A stretch of 39,592 bases of DNA from Rothia nasimurium. GTDB lineage: Bacteria; Actinomycetota; Actinomycetes; Actinomycetales; Micrococcaceae. How positions within the stretch are numbered: the stretch's first letter is position 1; the number at the start of each line of letters is the position of its first letter. Below the pieces are notes generated by a model. It had not been told where the DNA came from. It was given only the letters and a program-made list of their open reading frames with translations, and searched no databases. Shown one piece after another: positions 18,897 to 27,457 of this stretch. A program made the position numbers and the translations under genes. The stretch is taken from NCBI RefSeq assembly GCF_004569295.1, contig NZ_SPQC01000027.1:1-39592 (forward strand), read 5' to 3'.

Positions 18897-20369
18897 GTGA
18901 ACGAACAGTACATCGAGGAGCGGTGGGCAGAAACCCGTAACCGCCGCACCTGGCATCCCAAGATTAAAGCTGCACTTTATATAGCGGATGCTCTAGCAAT
19001 TGCGCTAACTATCGCGGTGTCTCATATCATCAGCTTCGGCTTCCAAAACACCGAAGTTGTATCCCGCATACCCCTTCCGCTTGGGTATGTGGGAACCGGC
19101 ATCGTTTTTGGCATGATTTGGTTCTTTGTCTTGTCAATCGCCAATAGCCGCAACATCCGTTACCTCGGCCATGGCGTCGCTGAATACCGGCTCGTCACGA
19201 AAGCGACCACCTACTTCTTCGCGGTTATCGCAATTTTCTCCTACCTAACCAAAATTGATTTTGCCCGCACCTACGTTATGCTGGCCTACCCCATCGGCAT
19301 TGTTCTACTCCTCTGTGCCCGCTGGGGCGTCCGCCGCTGGCTCGTTCACTGGCGGTATAAGGGGCGCGCACTTTCCCGCGTCATGATTATCGGTGACTCA
19401 GCCTCGGGCGAGCACCTCTACAAGACCCTTCAGGGGGCCCGCACCTCAGGCCTCTCGCCGGTAGCAGCCTACCTGCCCCGTTCGCGTCCCGGCACCCAGC
19501 TCGCCGAGGGGGCTATCCCGACTCTGGGCTACTCACCCGATGCAGCTGAGGTCCTCAAGGTAGTCCGTGAGAACAATATTCACGCGGTAGCTGTCTCCAC
19601 CGGCCATGGTCTCAACCCCACAGAGCTGCGCCGTCTGGGCTGGGCGCTGGCAGCCGCCCACGTCGCACTCATCATGGCACCTGCCATGACCGATATCGCT
19701 GGCCCCCGTATCCATACCCAGCCCCTTAACGGTGTGCCCCTAATTCACGTTCATACTCCCCGCATCGAAGGCATGCAGGCCCTGATTAAGCGAGCTATCG
19801 ATGTTGTAGCCTCGGGCCTGGGCCTGATTTTCCTGGCCCCCCTGCTGGTTCCGGTTGCCCTGCTGGTCAAAAAGGACGGTGGCCCCATCTTCTTCTTACA
19901 GGAACGCGTCGGCTACCGCGGCACTCCCTTCCACATGATTAAGTTCCGCTCCATGGTGACCAACGCCGAAGAGCTCAAGAAGGAACTCATGGATCAGAAC
20001 GAGGGTAACGGGGTGCTCTTTAAGATGGCAGACGACCCCCGTATCACTAAAATCGGCAAGTTCATCCGCAAGTACTCCATCGATGAACTTCCCCAGCTCT
20101 GGAACGTCTTTGTCGGCGATATGTCACTGGTGGGCCCCCGCCCCCCGCTGCCTTCCGAGGTTGAGCAGTACGAAGAGGACGCCTACCGCCGCCTGCTGGT
20201 CAAGCCCGGCATTACCGGCCTCTGGCAGGTCTCTGGCCGCTCGAATCTCTCATGGGAAGAGTCTATTCGCCTAGACCTCTACTATGTTGAGAACTGGTCG
20301 GTTATGAGCGATATCGTCATTCTCTTCCGTACCGTCCGCGCGGTCTTCGCCAAGGACGGCGCCTACTAG
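18897..20369 (+). CDS. Exopolysaccharide polyprenyl glycosylphosphotransferase (WbaP/CpsE-like)
   Basis: This membrane enzyme of 490 residues would move a sugar-1-phosphate from a nucleotide sugar to undecaprenyl phosphate, starting a surface polysaccharide. Four N-terminal hydrophobic helices (about residues 24-145) precede a CoA-binding-like Rossmann region (RVMIIGDSASGEHLY, about 161-175). A further hydrophobic anchor follows (IDVVASGLGLIFLAPLLVPVALLV), then the catalytic bacterial sugar transferase domain: MIKFRSMVTNAEELK, DDPRITKIGKFIRKYSIDEL, PQLWNVFVGDMSLVGPRPP and KPGITGLWQVSGRSNLSWEE. The GTG at 18897 is preceded by AGGGGA. The sugar cannot be decided from sequence. No flippase, polymerase or further glycosyltransferases follow, so its pathway partners must lie elsewhere. 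Confidence 0.93.
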   Translation: MNEQYIEERWAETRNRRTWHPKIKAALYIADALAIALTIAVSHIISFGFQNTEVVSRIPLPLGYVGTGIVFGMIWFFVLSIANSRNIRYLGHGVAEYRLVTKATTYFFAVIAIFSYLTKIDFARTYVMLAYPIGIVLLLCARWGVRRWLVHWRYKGRALSRVMIIGDSASGEHLYKTLQGARTSGLSPVAAYLPRSRPGTQLAEGAIPTLGYSPDAAEVLKVVRENNIHAVAVSTGHGLNPTELRRLGWALAAAHVALIMAPAMTDIAGPRIHTQPLNGVPLIHVHTPRIEGMQALIKRAIDVVASGLGLIFLAPLLVPVALLVKKDGGPIFFLQERVGYRGTPFHMIKFRSMVTNAEELKKELMDQNEGNGVLFKMADDPRITKIGKFIRKYSIDELPQLWNVFVGDMSLVGPRPPLPSEVEQYEEDAYRRLLVKPGITGLWQVSGRSNLSWEESIRLDLYYVENWSVMSDIVILFRTVRAVFAKDGAY

Positions 20370-20383
20370 AACTCGTATGCAAG

Positions 20384-20414
20384 AAGGCCGGTTACCGTTA
20401 GGGTAACCGGCCTT
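20384..20414. terminator. Bidirectional terminator hairpin
   Basis: AAGGCCGGTTACC (20384-20396) pairs perfectly with GGTAACCGGCCTT (20402-20414) around a 5-base loop. It lies between the stops of the convergent sugar transferase (+) and nnrD (-) genes and could serve both. Confidence 0.85.
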
Positions 20415-20425
20415 TGGTATAGGCT

Positions 20426-21349
20426 CTACCGCTCAAGGAATATGGCAACGGCCTCTGGAATCTTCTGGGCCACCAGGGTAGGTGGGGTCGGGCCAGAAAT
20501 CCCTGTTCCATGTACCAGGCCTGCTGCTAGCTGATGGACCCGGACGACGGCCCCCGCTAGCCTTGCATAGTCAGCTGAGAGGGCACCAGGGGCGGATTCT
20601 TCTGCCTGATAGCGGGCAAGAAGAGCCCCCAGAATACCGGTGAGGGTGTCCCCGCTACCGGCGGTGGCCAGCCAGTGGTTCTTACTTGTGCTCTGCAAGA
20701 ACTCACCGGTGGGTGCGGCGAAGATGGTCACACCGCCCTTAAGCAGAACAGTTGCCCCCGTTGCCTGAGCCAGTAGGCGGGCAAAGCGGTACGGGTCAGC
20801 TTCAACCTGCTCCCGGCCAGGTGGCTCTGTTAGTCCGGGGTCCACAGCATGGAGCGCGGACGGTGCCAAGGCAAAAATCCAGGTCAGGGCATCGACCAGC
20901 TCGCCGGCATGAGGCGTCAGAATATGGTGTGCCGTCAACTCTAGCCCGTCAGCTACCAGCCGGGCAGCTAGGGATATCGCCCCTGCGTCAATAACAGCCG
21001 GCTGCCCTCCTGCAAGGACGGCCAGGGCTTCAGCTTCTCGCGCTTCGCCGGCGATGCCTGAGCCAAGGGCCCAGGCATCCACGTGTAGGTTCTCGGCTTC
21101 GCCTACGCTGCACACAGCTTCAGGCACGGCCAGCTGTACCTGGAAGTTCAGGGAGGACGTTCCAGCAAACCGCACCATACCAACCCCGGTATTGACGGCA
21201 GCTCGAGCAGACATGAGGGCAGCGCCTGGGTAGGTATCGCTCCCGGTCAGCAGGCCTAACACCCCGCGGGTGTACTTATGGGAGGAAGAAGTAGGGGAAG
21301 TAACATATTGTTCGACGTCCCTGTGGGTCAATTCTTTGGCACTAGCCAC
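20426..21349 (-). CDS. nnrD: ADP-dependent NAD(P)H-hydrate dehydratase
   Basis: This ribokinase-like enzyme repairs hydrated NADH/NADPH using ADP. The 307 residues include the N-terminal [69 protein letters not shown] and the catalytic anion-hole motif [17 protein letters not shown] (about residues 230-246). Only the dehydratase domain is present; the NnrE epimerase domain that is often fused to it is absent. The GTG start at 21349 lies inside the end of acpS, a 22-base overlap, with GAGGGG just before it, so the two genes are translated together. Confidence 0.93.
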   Translation of the reverse strand: MASAKELTHRDVEQYVTSPTSSSHKYTRGVLGLLTGSDTYPGAALMSARAAVNTGVGMVRFAGTSSLNFQVQLAVPEAVCSVGEAENLHVDAWALGSGIAGEAREAEALAVLAGGQPAVIDAGAISLAARLVADGLELTAHHILTPHAGELVDALTWIFALAPSALHAVDPGLTEPPGREQVEADPYRFARLLAQATGATVLLKGGVTIFAAPTGEFLQSTSKNHWLATAGSGDTLTGILGALLARYQAEESAPGALSADYARLAGAVVRVHQLAAGLVHGTGISGPTPPTLVAQKIPEAVAIFLER

Positions 21350-21789
21350 TCTAGTTCCCCTCTTCTACCGGGCAAGCTAACAGTAACCCCCCGGGCAGAG
21401 GGATCTAAACGCAGCAGGGTCAGCAGGTCGCTGTCGCTCAGGTGCTCTGCTATAACAGTTGCGGTAGCTATAGGTTCATCATGGCTCATCGTGAGGTGCC
21501 AGCGGTTAATCCCTAGTTCAGCAGCTCGCCGGGCAACCGTCCCTTCCACGACCAGGTAGGGGGCGCCATCCGCGTCCTTCTCCACCCAGCAATCCTGCCA
21601 GTTCAAACCCGCAGGGGCCCGCAGGGCCTTAGCAGCGGCCTCCTTAGCCGCAAAGCGGGCAGCTAGGGAGCGGACGGGCAGCTCCCGTTCCCCCAGCACA
21701 AAGAGTCGCTCCCGTAGAGCTGGGGTACCTTCTAAGAGCTCAGCGAACCGATCTATATTGACCACGTCAGTACCGGTACCAATAATCAT
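21328..21789 (-). CDS. acpS: Holo-[acyl-carrier-protein] synthase
   Basis: AcpS moves 4'-phosphopantetheine from CoA to the conserved Ser of acyl carrier protein. The 153-residue protein has the Mg-binding start [19 protein letters not shown] and the second signature [19 protein letters not shown]. It is longer than the E. coli enzyme through extensions after the core. The ATG at 21789 is preceded by GGAGG. It overlaps nnrD downstream and follows glmS by about 130 bases and a hairpin. Confidence 0.95.
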   Translation of the reverse strand: MIIGTGTDVVNIDRFAELLEGTPALRERLFVLGERELPVRSLAARFAAKEAAAKALRAPAGLNWQDCWVEKDADGAPYLVVEGTVARRAAELGINRWHLTMSHDEPIATATVIAEHLSDSDLLTLLRLDPSARGVTVSLPGRRGELEWLVPKN

Positions 21790-21866
21790 AGGTTCCTCCT
21801 TATCGCTCCTGCTAGCTCTGTCTTTCTTCTGCCCATTCTACGGCCCCGCCTAGCAGTTTAAAGAGC

Positions 21867-21896
21867 GAACCCCGCACCCTACCGGATACGGGGTTC
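21867..21896 (-). terminator. Hairpin after glmS
   Basis: GAACCCCG (21867-21874) pairs with CGGGGTTC (21889-21896) across a 14-base loop, 25 bases past the glmS stop. The minus-strand 3' side continues GCTCTTTAAAC, a modest T-run. It may separate glmS from acpS transcription. Confidence 0.6.
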
Positions 21897-21920
21897 CTAT
21901 CTCTCTTGTGTAAAGAGCAT

Positions 21921-23804
21921 TTACTCGACGGTTACTGACTTAGCCAGGTTACGGGGCTGGTCAACGTCGTAGCCCTTAGCGTGAGCCACAGAGCATGCAA
22001 AGATCTGCAGGGGCACGGTGGACAGCAGGGGCTGGAGCAGGCTGGGTGAGGCGGAGATGCGGATGATGTGATCTGCGTGTTCCTCAACAGCGGTATCGCC
22101 CTCTTCTGCAATAACGATGGTCACTGCACCGCGAGCGCGGACTTCCTGGATGTTAGAAACAACCTTGGAGTGCAGGGAGTCGCGACCGTTGGGTGAGGGG
22201 ACGATGACGAAGATGGGCTGGCCTTCTTCCACCAGGGCGATGGGGCCGTGCTTGAGCTCGCCCGCTGCGAAGCCTTCGGCGTGCAGGTAGGCAATTTCCT
22301 TGAGCTTCAGGGCGCCTTCCATCGCTACGGGGAAGCCAACGTGGCGGCCCAGGAAGAGCACGGACTTGGCGTCCTTCATAGAGGTGCCGAGGTCCTTGAC
22401 TTGCTGTTGGTTGTCGATAACGGCCTGAATCTTTTCGGGCATCTTCTGCAGTTCTTCAAGGATGGTACGGATTTCATCCTTGTACATGTTGCCGCGCAGC
22501 TGGGCCAGGTAGAGGCCGAGCAGGTAGGCAGCAGCGATCTGTGAGAGGAAGGCCTTGGTGGATGCAACTGCAATCTCGGGGCCCGCGTGGGTGTAGAGAG
22601 CTGCATCGGATTCACGGGGCAGGGTTGAACCGTTGGTGTTACAGATTGAAACGACCTTGGCGCCCTGTTCCTGGGCGTGGCGCACTGCCATGAGGGTGTC
22701 CATGGTTTCGCCGGACTGGGAGAGGGCCACAACCAGGGTCTTCTCATCTACGATGGGGTCGCGGTAGCGGAACTCGTGGGCCAGCTCGACCTCGGTGGGG
22801 ATGCGGCACCAGTGCTCGATAGCGTAGCGGGCTACCTGGCCAGCGTAGGCAGCGGTACCACAGGCGACAACGATGATCTTGTTGATGGAACGCAGGGTGG
22901 CGTCGTCAATCTTAAGTTCGTCGAGGGTCAGGTTACCCTTTTCGTCCAGACGGCCCAGAAGGGTATCGCGTACGGCTGCGGGCTGTTCGTGGATTTCCTT
23001 CTCCATGAAGGAGTCGAAGCCGCCCTTTTCAACAGCAGCGGCGTCCCACTCGATGGTGAATTCCTTGCCGTTGGCAGGGAAGCCTTCGAAGTCGATAATG
23101 GAGTAGTCGCTACCGGTGATGGTAACGATCTGATCCTGGCCCATTTCGACTGCCTTCTTGGTGTAGTCGATGAAGCCAGAAACGTCTGAGCCCAGGAAGT
23201 TTTCGTTTTCGCCCAGGCCAATAACCAGGGGTGAGTTGCGACGGGTTGCGACGACACGATCGGGGTGGTCAACGTGGGTGACCAGGATGGTGAAGGCGCC
23301 TTCAAGGCGATTTGATGCCTGGCGGACGGCTTCGGTGAGGTCCTTGCTTTCCAGCTTGTTGTAGATGGAGGCAATCAGGTTAGCAGCAATTTCGGTGTCG
23401 GTCTGTGACTTGAACTCGCATCCTTCTTCAATCAGTTCTGCACGCAGCTCTGCGAAGTTTTCGATGATGCCGTTGTGTACAACTGCCAGGCGGCCGTTGT
23501 CGACAACGTGCGGGTGAGCATTGTTATCGGTGGGGCCACCGTGGGTAGCCCAGCGGGTGTGACCAATACCGATAGTGGTAGCAGGCAGCGGGTTGGCTTC
23601 TACTTCAGCTTCGAGGTTAACAAGCTTGCCTGACTTCTTACGGAATTCGATGCCGTTATCACCAATGAGGGCAACACCGGCTGAGTCATAGCCGCGGTAT
23701 TCCTGGCGGCGCAGACCTTCGAGAACCACATCGTATGCGGTATGGTCAAATTTCTTACCGTCTGCGGCAGTGCCGAGACTTACGTATCCTACGATTCCAC
23801 ACAT
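21921..23804 (-). CDS. glmS: Glutamine-fructose-6-phosphate aminotransferase (isomerising)
   Basis: GlmS makes glucosamine-6-phosphate from fructose-6-phosphate and glutamine, the entry to UDP-GlcNAc, peptidoglycan and mycothiol. The 627 residues start MCGIVGYVSLG, with Cys2 as the Ntn nucleophile after Met removal. The glutaminase domain (to about 235) has QEYRGYDSAGVALI, HTRWATHGGPTDNNAHPH and HNGIIENFAELRAEL. Two SIS domains follow (VVACGTAAYAGQVARYAIE, VALSQSGETMDTLMAV; LFLGRHVGFPVAMEGALKLKEIAYLHAEG), and it ends in the conserved DQPRNLAKSVTVE. No ribosome-binding site is well placed, but TAAGAT lies six bases before the ATG. I see no glmS ribozyme, and none is expected in this phylum. 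Confidence 0.98.
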   Translation of the reverse strand: MCGIVGYVSLGTAADGKKFDHTAYDVVLEGLRRQEYRGYDSAGVALIGDNGIEFRKKSGKLVNLEAEVEANPLPATTIGIGHTRWATHGGPTDNNAHPHVVDNGRLAVVHNGIIENFAELRAELIEEGCEFKSQTDTEIAANLIASIYNKLESKDLTEAVRQASNRLEGAFTILVTHVDHPDRVVATRRNSPLVIGLGENENFLGSDVSGFIDYTKKAVEMGQDQIVTITGSDYSIIDFEGFPANGKEFTIEWDAAAVEKGGFDSFMEKEIHEQPAAVRDTLLGRLDEKGNLTLDELKIDDATLRSINKIIVVACGTAAYAGQVARYAIEHWCRIPTEVELAHEFRYRDPIVDEKTLVVALSQSGETMDTLMAVRHAQEQGAKVVSICNTNGSTLPRESDAALYTHAGPEIAVASTKAFLSQIAAAYLLGLYLAQLRGNMYKDEIRTILEELQKMPEKIQAVIDNQQQVKDLGTSMKDAKSVLFLGRHVGFPVAMEGALKLKEIAYLHAEGFAAGELKHGPIALVEEGQPIFVIVPSPNGRDSLHSKVVSNIQEVRARGAVTIVIAEEGDTAVEEHADHIIRISASPSLLQPLLSTVPLQIFACSVAHAKGYDVDQPRNLAKSVTVE

Positions 23805-23810
23805 GCCTTC

Positions 23811-23816
23811 ATCTTA
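23811..23816 (-). promoter_or_regulatory. Candidate leaderless -10 box for glmS
   Basis: On the minus strand TAAGAT is followed by GAAGGC and then ATG. The AAGG in the spacer is too close to the ATG to serve as a normal Shine-Dalgarno. Confidence 0.4.
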
Positions 23817-23918
23817 CATCTAAGAATTCGCTGACCCACTGCAGTCTTCGCCACAGTGTCGCAACCTGTTGCCTCTCTATAGACCTCTGTCATATTAGGT
23901 GCTCTTTCTTCCGACCTC

Positions 23919-23924
23919 TAGACT
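23919..23924 (+). promoter_or_regulatory. Candidate leaderless -10 box for coaA
   Basis: TAGACT is followed by seven bases and the ATG at 23932. No ribosome-binding site is visible and the -35 (TTAGGT, 23895) is weak. Confidence 0.45.
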
Positions 23925-23931
23925 GATGTGA

Positions 23932-24888
23932 ATGAGCATGTCTGCGCTTTCTTCTAAATACTCTCCTTTTACCGAGCTAGACCGGGACACCTGGTCGCGT
24001 CTCGCTAGCGAGATCTCGGTTCCGCTGACGGAGGACGAACTACAGCAGCTTCGCGGTCTGGGCGAGACCATTGACCTAGATGAGGTGGCTCAGGTTTATC
24101 TTCCTATTTCTCGACTGCTCAACCTCTACGTCAATGCAACCGCGAGCGCTAACCACATGACGAATGACTTTTTAGGCCTTCAAGGCCAGAAAGTCCCTTT
24201 TATTATCGGTGTGGCAGGGTCAGTAGCTGTCGGCAAGTCCACTACCGCCCGCGTCCTGCAGGAGCTTCTCCGGCGCTGGCCCTCGACCCCGAACGTCCAG
24301 CTGGTGACAACCGATGGCTTCCTCTACCCCAATGCCGAGTTAGAACGCCGGGGGCTTATGGGGCGCAAGGGTTTTCCAGAATCCTACGACCGCCGGGGCC
24401 TCCTGCGGTTTGTGTCCGAAGTCAAATCGGGGGCTCCTCTTGTCACCGCCCCTAAGTATTCCCACCTCTACTACGACATCGTAGAGGGTGAGTGCATTGA
24501 GGTTACCAGCCCCGACGTTCTGATTGTGGAGGGCCTGAATGTGTTGGCCCCGGCCAAGCTTGATAGCGAGAAAAGCTCGGCGCTGAGCCTGGCTGACTTC
24601 TTTGATTTCTCTATCTACGTTGATGCTTCCACCCGGGTTATCGAACACTGGTATGTGCAGCGGTTTTTGAAGCTGCAACGGTCAGCTTTTACCAACCCCA
24701 ACTCCTACTTCAAACGGTATGCCGACTTATCAGAGGACGCAGCGGTTGAGCTGGCTTTGAGCATTTGGCGCTCTATCAACGAACCTAACCTGCGAGAGAA
24801 TGTGCGCCCCACACGTGGGCGAGCCCGACTGATCTTGAAGAAGTCCCATGATCACAAGATTCGTAAGGTTCTGTTACGAAAGAACTAG
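23932..24888 (+). CDS. coaA: Type I pantothenate kinase
   Basis: CoaA phosphorylates pantothenate with ATP, the first and regulated step of CoA synthesis. The 318 residues carry the P-loop [12 protein letters not shown] (93-104), [59 protein letters not shown] and the C-terminal [24 protein letters not shown], all diagnostic of the prokaryotic type I enzyme. A second in-frame ATG at 23938 is an alternative start. It is divergent from glmS, and the M15 peptidase gene begins two bases after its stop. Confidence 0.97.
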   Translation: MSMSALSSKYSPFTELDRDTWSRLASEISVPLTEDELQQLRGLGETIDLDEVAQVYLPISRLLNLYVNATASANHMTNDFLGLQGQKVPFIIGVAGSVAVGKSTTARVLQELLRRWPSTPNVQLVTTDGFLYPNAELERRGLMGRKGFPESYDRRGLLRFVSEVKSGAPLVTAPKYSHLYYDIVEGECIEVTSPDVLIVEGLNVLAPAKLDSEKSSALSLADFFDFSIYVDASTRVIEHWYVQRFLKLQRSAFTNPNSYFKRYADLSEDAAVELALSIWRSINEPNLRENVRPTRGRARLILKKSHDHKIRKVLLRKN

Positions 24889-24890
24889 GT

Positions 24891-25688
24891 ATGCGCTCTT
24901 ATCTTTCACACTTTTCATTGGCTTTAGCGGGTAGCCTCATGGCCCTGTCGCTGGCTGCCTGCGGTCAGAGCACGCCCACTGAACTGGACGCTGCCCCGTC
25001 GTCTGCCAGCTCAGTGGCGGCTTCTACCCCTCAGCAGGTAGCTTCTTCGAGCGCACCACCTTCTTCTAGCGCGAGCGCTGAGTCAGCTGCCCCTAGCCAG
25101 GCTGCCACACGCCGTCCTGCCGATATTGAGTCGGCCTCATCGATGACGGTTCTCGTCAATAAGCACAATCCTCTCTCTCCTCTTACCTACGCACCCGATG
25201 ATCTACAGCCGCTTGGCTCCGTCCTGCTTCGCGCCGAGGCAGCAGAAGCAGCACATCACATGTTTGCTGACGCCTCGGCAGCTGGTGCCCCCATGGTGGC
25301 CCTCAGCGGCTACCGGTCGTATGAGGCTCAGCAGGGAACCTACGCCAGCTGGGCTGCCCAGTACGGTACAGATCAGGCAGATGTGGCTTCTGCCCGCCCC
25401 GGTTATTCAGAGCATCAAACGGGTCTTGCCCTCGATATCGGAACCGGTGGCGCCTGCAACCTCCAGCCCTGCTTCAAGGACACGGCAGCTGCCCTGTGGG
25501 TAGCCGAGAACGCCCACCGCTATGGCTTTGTGGTGCGCTACCCCTGGTGGCATCACGAAACCACCGGCTACTGGTATGAGTCCTGGCATTTGCGCTATAT
25601 CGGTGTTGATGAAGCCACCGCGCTGAAGGAATCCGGGTTTGAAACGCTAGAAGATTTCTGGGGTACAGGGGCCGCCCCCACCTACTAA
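24891..25688 (+). CDS. Lipoprotein M15-family D-alanyl-D-alanine carboxypeptidase (VanY-like)
   Basis: A 265-residue exported protein with a lipoprotein signal peptide whose lipobox LAAC places the lipidated Cys at residue 24. A Ser/Ala-rich linker (about 30-75) should span the wall. The M15B catalytic domain follows: LSGYRSYEAQQGTY, YSEHQTGLALDIG (zinc ligands His175 and Asp182) and YESWHLRYIG (His233). Such enzymes remove the terminal D-Ala from peptidoglycan stems and sometimes affect vancomycin response. The ATG is two bases after coaA, with only a weak ribosome-binding site, suggesting coupling to coaA. Similar genes are common in actinobacteria without resistance functions. Confidence 0.93.
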   Translation: MRSYLSHFSLALAGSLMALSLAACGQSTPTELDAAPSSASSVAASTPQQVASSSAPPSSSASAESAAPSQAATRRPADIESASSMTVLVNKHNPLSPLTYAPDDLQPLGSVLLRAEAAEAAHHMFADASAAGAPMVALSGYRSYEAQQGTYASWAAQYGTDQADVASARPGYSEHQTGLALDIGTGGACNLQPCFKDTAAALWVAENAHRYGFVVRYPWWHHETTGYWYESWHLRYIGVDEATALKESGFETLEDFWGTGAAPTY

Positions 25689-25708
25689 GAAACGGGTACC
25701 GAGTAAGG

Positions 25709-25737
25709 GGTTGCCGGTTGGTAACCTACAAATTTTT
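25709..25737 (+). terminator. Terminator after the M15 peptidase gene
   Basis: GGTTGCC (25709-25715) pairs with GGTAACC (25720-25726) with one G-U pair and a 4-base loop, followed shortly by a T-run (ATTTTT). Confidence 0.55.
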
Positions 25738-25769
25738 GATATAGGCCGATAGCCCACCCCAACCTATGA

Positions 25770-25787
25770 GTAAACCCACTGGTTTAC
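25770..25787. repeat. Inverted repeat upstream of mscL
   Basis: GTAAACC (25770-25776) and GGTTTAC (25781-25787) are perfect arms with a 4-base gap, about 50 bases before the candidate mscL -10. It could be a regulator site. Confidence 0.4.
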
Positions 25788-25834
25788 AGCGAAAATTTCA
25801 GCTCAGATTGGTGTTCACCGCTGGCAGAAACCGC

Positions 25835-25840
25835 TATTCT
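25835..25840 (+). promoter_or_regulatory. Candidate leaderless -10 box for mscL
   Basis: TATTCT is followed by seven bases and the ATG at 25848. TGTTCA, 17 bases upstream, could be a weak -35. There is no ribosome-binding site. Confidence 0.5.
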
Positions 25841-25847
25841 TGAACTC

Positions 25848-26225
25848 ATGCTTAGTGGTTTTAAAGATTTCATCACCCGCGGTAACGTCATCGACCTCGC
25901 AGTCGGTATGATCATCGGTACCGCCTTCACCGCAGTTGTTACTGCCCTCGTTGGCTCCATCCTGATGCCCGCCATCTCAATGCTGGTTGGCTCCCCCACC
26001 TTCGACGAGTTCTTCGTCTTTGGTCAGATCAAGGTTGGTGTCTTCCTGACCGCAGTCGTCAACTTCCTACTGGTCGCAGCAGCTCTGTACTTCTGCATTG
26101 TTATGCCCATCAACAAGTTCAATGAGCGTCGTGCTGCCAAGCTTGATCTCGAAGAAGAGGTTGAGGAAGAGGATCCCCAGGTTGCTCTTCTCAAGGAAAT
26201 CCGTGACGCTCTGACCGTCAAGTAA
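25848..26225 (+). CDS. mscL: Large-conductance mechanosensitive channel
   Basis: MscL is a homopentameric membrane channel that opens under turgor to release solutes on osmotic downshock. The 125-residue protein begins MLSGFKDFITRGNVIDLAVGMIIG, with the N-terminal amphipathic helix leading into the pore helix TM1 (about 15-45). A periplasmic loop (GSPTFDEFFVFGQIKVG) and TM2 (about 65-88, VFLTAVVNFLLVAAALYFCIV) follow, then a cytoplasmic acidic bundle (LDLEEEVEEEDPQVALLKEIRDAL). Length and order are typical. It is probably transcribed alone. Confidence 0.97.
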   Translation: MLSGFKDFITRGNVIDLAVGMIIGTAFTAVVTALVGSILMPAISMLVGSPTFDEFFVFGQIKVGVFLTAVVNFLLVAAALYFCIVMPINKFNERRAAKLDLEEEVEEEDPQVALLKEIRDALTVK

Positions 26226-26242
26226 TTTTTCTATCCATTCAT

Positions 26243-26284
26243 ATAGGGAAGGCCCCGGTAACTAGCTACCGGGGCCTTCCCTAT
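26243..26284. terminator. Strong bidirectional terminator between mscL and mtlD
   Basis: The arms 26243-26260 and 26267-26284 are perfectly complementary over 18 bp (core GGGAAGGCCCCGGTA) around a 6-base loop, between two convergent stops. TTTTT lies upstream (26227) on the plus strand. Confidence 0.85.
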
Positions 26285-26297
26285 GCCTTCTGGGGCT

Positions 26298-27455
26298 TTA
26301 TGCTGCGGTGCGTTCCTTCACCAGGGCAAGGACGCCCGGGTAGAGGGGGTGGTCAGCAGCTAGGCCGGTGAGGCGTTCGGTTACCTCTTCAGCGGTCTGG
26401 TCACCTGCGCGGACGCCAGCAAGCAGGGCCTGCAGTTCTACCGACTCGGGGTCTTCAGCCACATCGAATTCCAGTAGGGCACCGACGGTCGCCAGCAGGG
26501 CTTCGGTGGGGCGGCCCAGCTCAGCGAGCTCAGCGGCGGGTCCAATGAAGCGCTCGTTGCGGGAGATCTTTCGCAGCGGTGAACGGCCTACACGCTCGGT
26601 GGTGTCGGGCAGGTCGGGGTTAGCGAAGCGTCCCAGAATCTTCTCGACGTAGGCCTGCTGCACCTCGGGCTCGAAGCCAAACTTACGCACAATCAGGTCC
26701 TTGGTCTCGGCCAGGGTCGCTTCGACCTTGGCACGAATCTCGGGAACTTCAAGGGCCTCGGAGAGCTTGGAGATGCCCGCCTGCTGGCCAAAGTAGGCGG
26801 TGGTAGCATGGCCGGTGTTAACGGTGAAGAGCTTACGAGTAATGTAGGGGGCAAGGTCTTCAACCCAGGTCGCCCCGGGAATCTGGGGAACATCGTCGCC
26901 GAAGGGGCCGGTTTCTACAGCCCACTCGTAGTAGTTTTCTACGGTAACGTCGAGCCCCTGGCCGGGAGCCTGGTTCGGCACGATGCGGTCAACTGCGGTG
27001 TTAGCAAAGATAGCGACATCGTCTGCTGCCGGGTAGTGCTTGCGGACTTCTTCAGCCAGCGCGTCAGTTGCGTTGATAGCGTTTTCGCAGGCCATCACAG
27101 CGACCTTCGGACCTGTTCCCTGCTCAGCGCGGAGCTTAAGACCCTCAGCGATATTAACGGCAACAAACTTGAGAATGGTGGGGCCAACAGCGGTGGTTAC
27201 CACATCGGCGGTAGCGATTTCCTCGGCGAGCGCCTGAGGATTCTCTGCCGAGTTGATGCCGCGGAAGCCGGTGATGGTGATGTCCTTGGGGTCATGGCCT
27301 ACCTCATGGACGGTGTAGCTCTCTTGCTCATTGAGGGCATCAATAAGCAGGGCAGCGACGTCTGAGAACACCAGCTCGTAGCCGGCTTCGTTCAGGATGA
27401 CGCCTACAAAGCCGCGGCCAATATTGCCAGCGCCAAAGTGGACTGCTTTTTTCAC
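26298..27455 (-). CDS. mtlD: Mannitol-1-phosphate 5-dehydrogenase
   Basis: MtlD oxidises mannitol-1-phosphate, delivered by the PTS, to fructose-6-phosphate with NAD+. The 385-residue protein starts with the Rossmann motif AVHFGAGNIGRGFVGVILNEAGYELVFSDV, has TAVGPTILKFVAVNIAEGL, ACENAINATD and NTAVDRIVPNQ, and carries the catalytic KLFTVNTGHATTAYFGQQAG (Lys and His of the polyol dehydrogenase family). The GTG at 27455 is two bases after the mtlA stop, so the two genes form a coupled pair. Confidence 0.97.
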   Translation of the reverse strand: MKKAVHFGAGNIGRGFVGVILNEAGYELVFSDVAALLIDALNEQESYTVHEVGHDPKDITITGFRGINSAENPQALAEEIATADVVTTAVGPTILKFVAVNIAEGLKLRAEQGTGPKVAVMACENAINATDALAEEVRKHYPAADDVAIFANTAVDRIVPNQAPGQGLDVTVENYYEWAVETGPFGDDVPQIPGATWVEDLAPYITRKLFTVNTGHATTAYFGQQAGISKLSEALEVPEIRAKVEATLAETKDLIVRKFGFEPEVQQAYVEKILGRFANPDLPDTTERVGRSPLRKISRNERFIGPAAELAELGRPTEALLATVGALLEFDVAEDPESVELQALLAGVRAGDQTAEEVTERLTGLAADHPLYPGVLALVKERTAA

Positions 27456-27457
27456 GG

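Noticed and set aside
22677-23189. 170-codon plus-strand frame opposite glmS
   Set aside because: It is antisense to a fully conserved enzyme; the length is explained by high GC.
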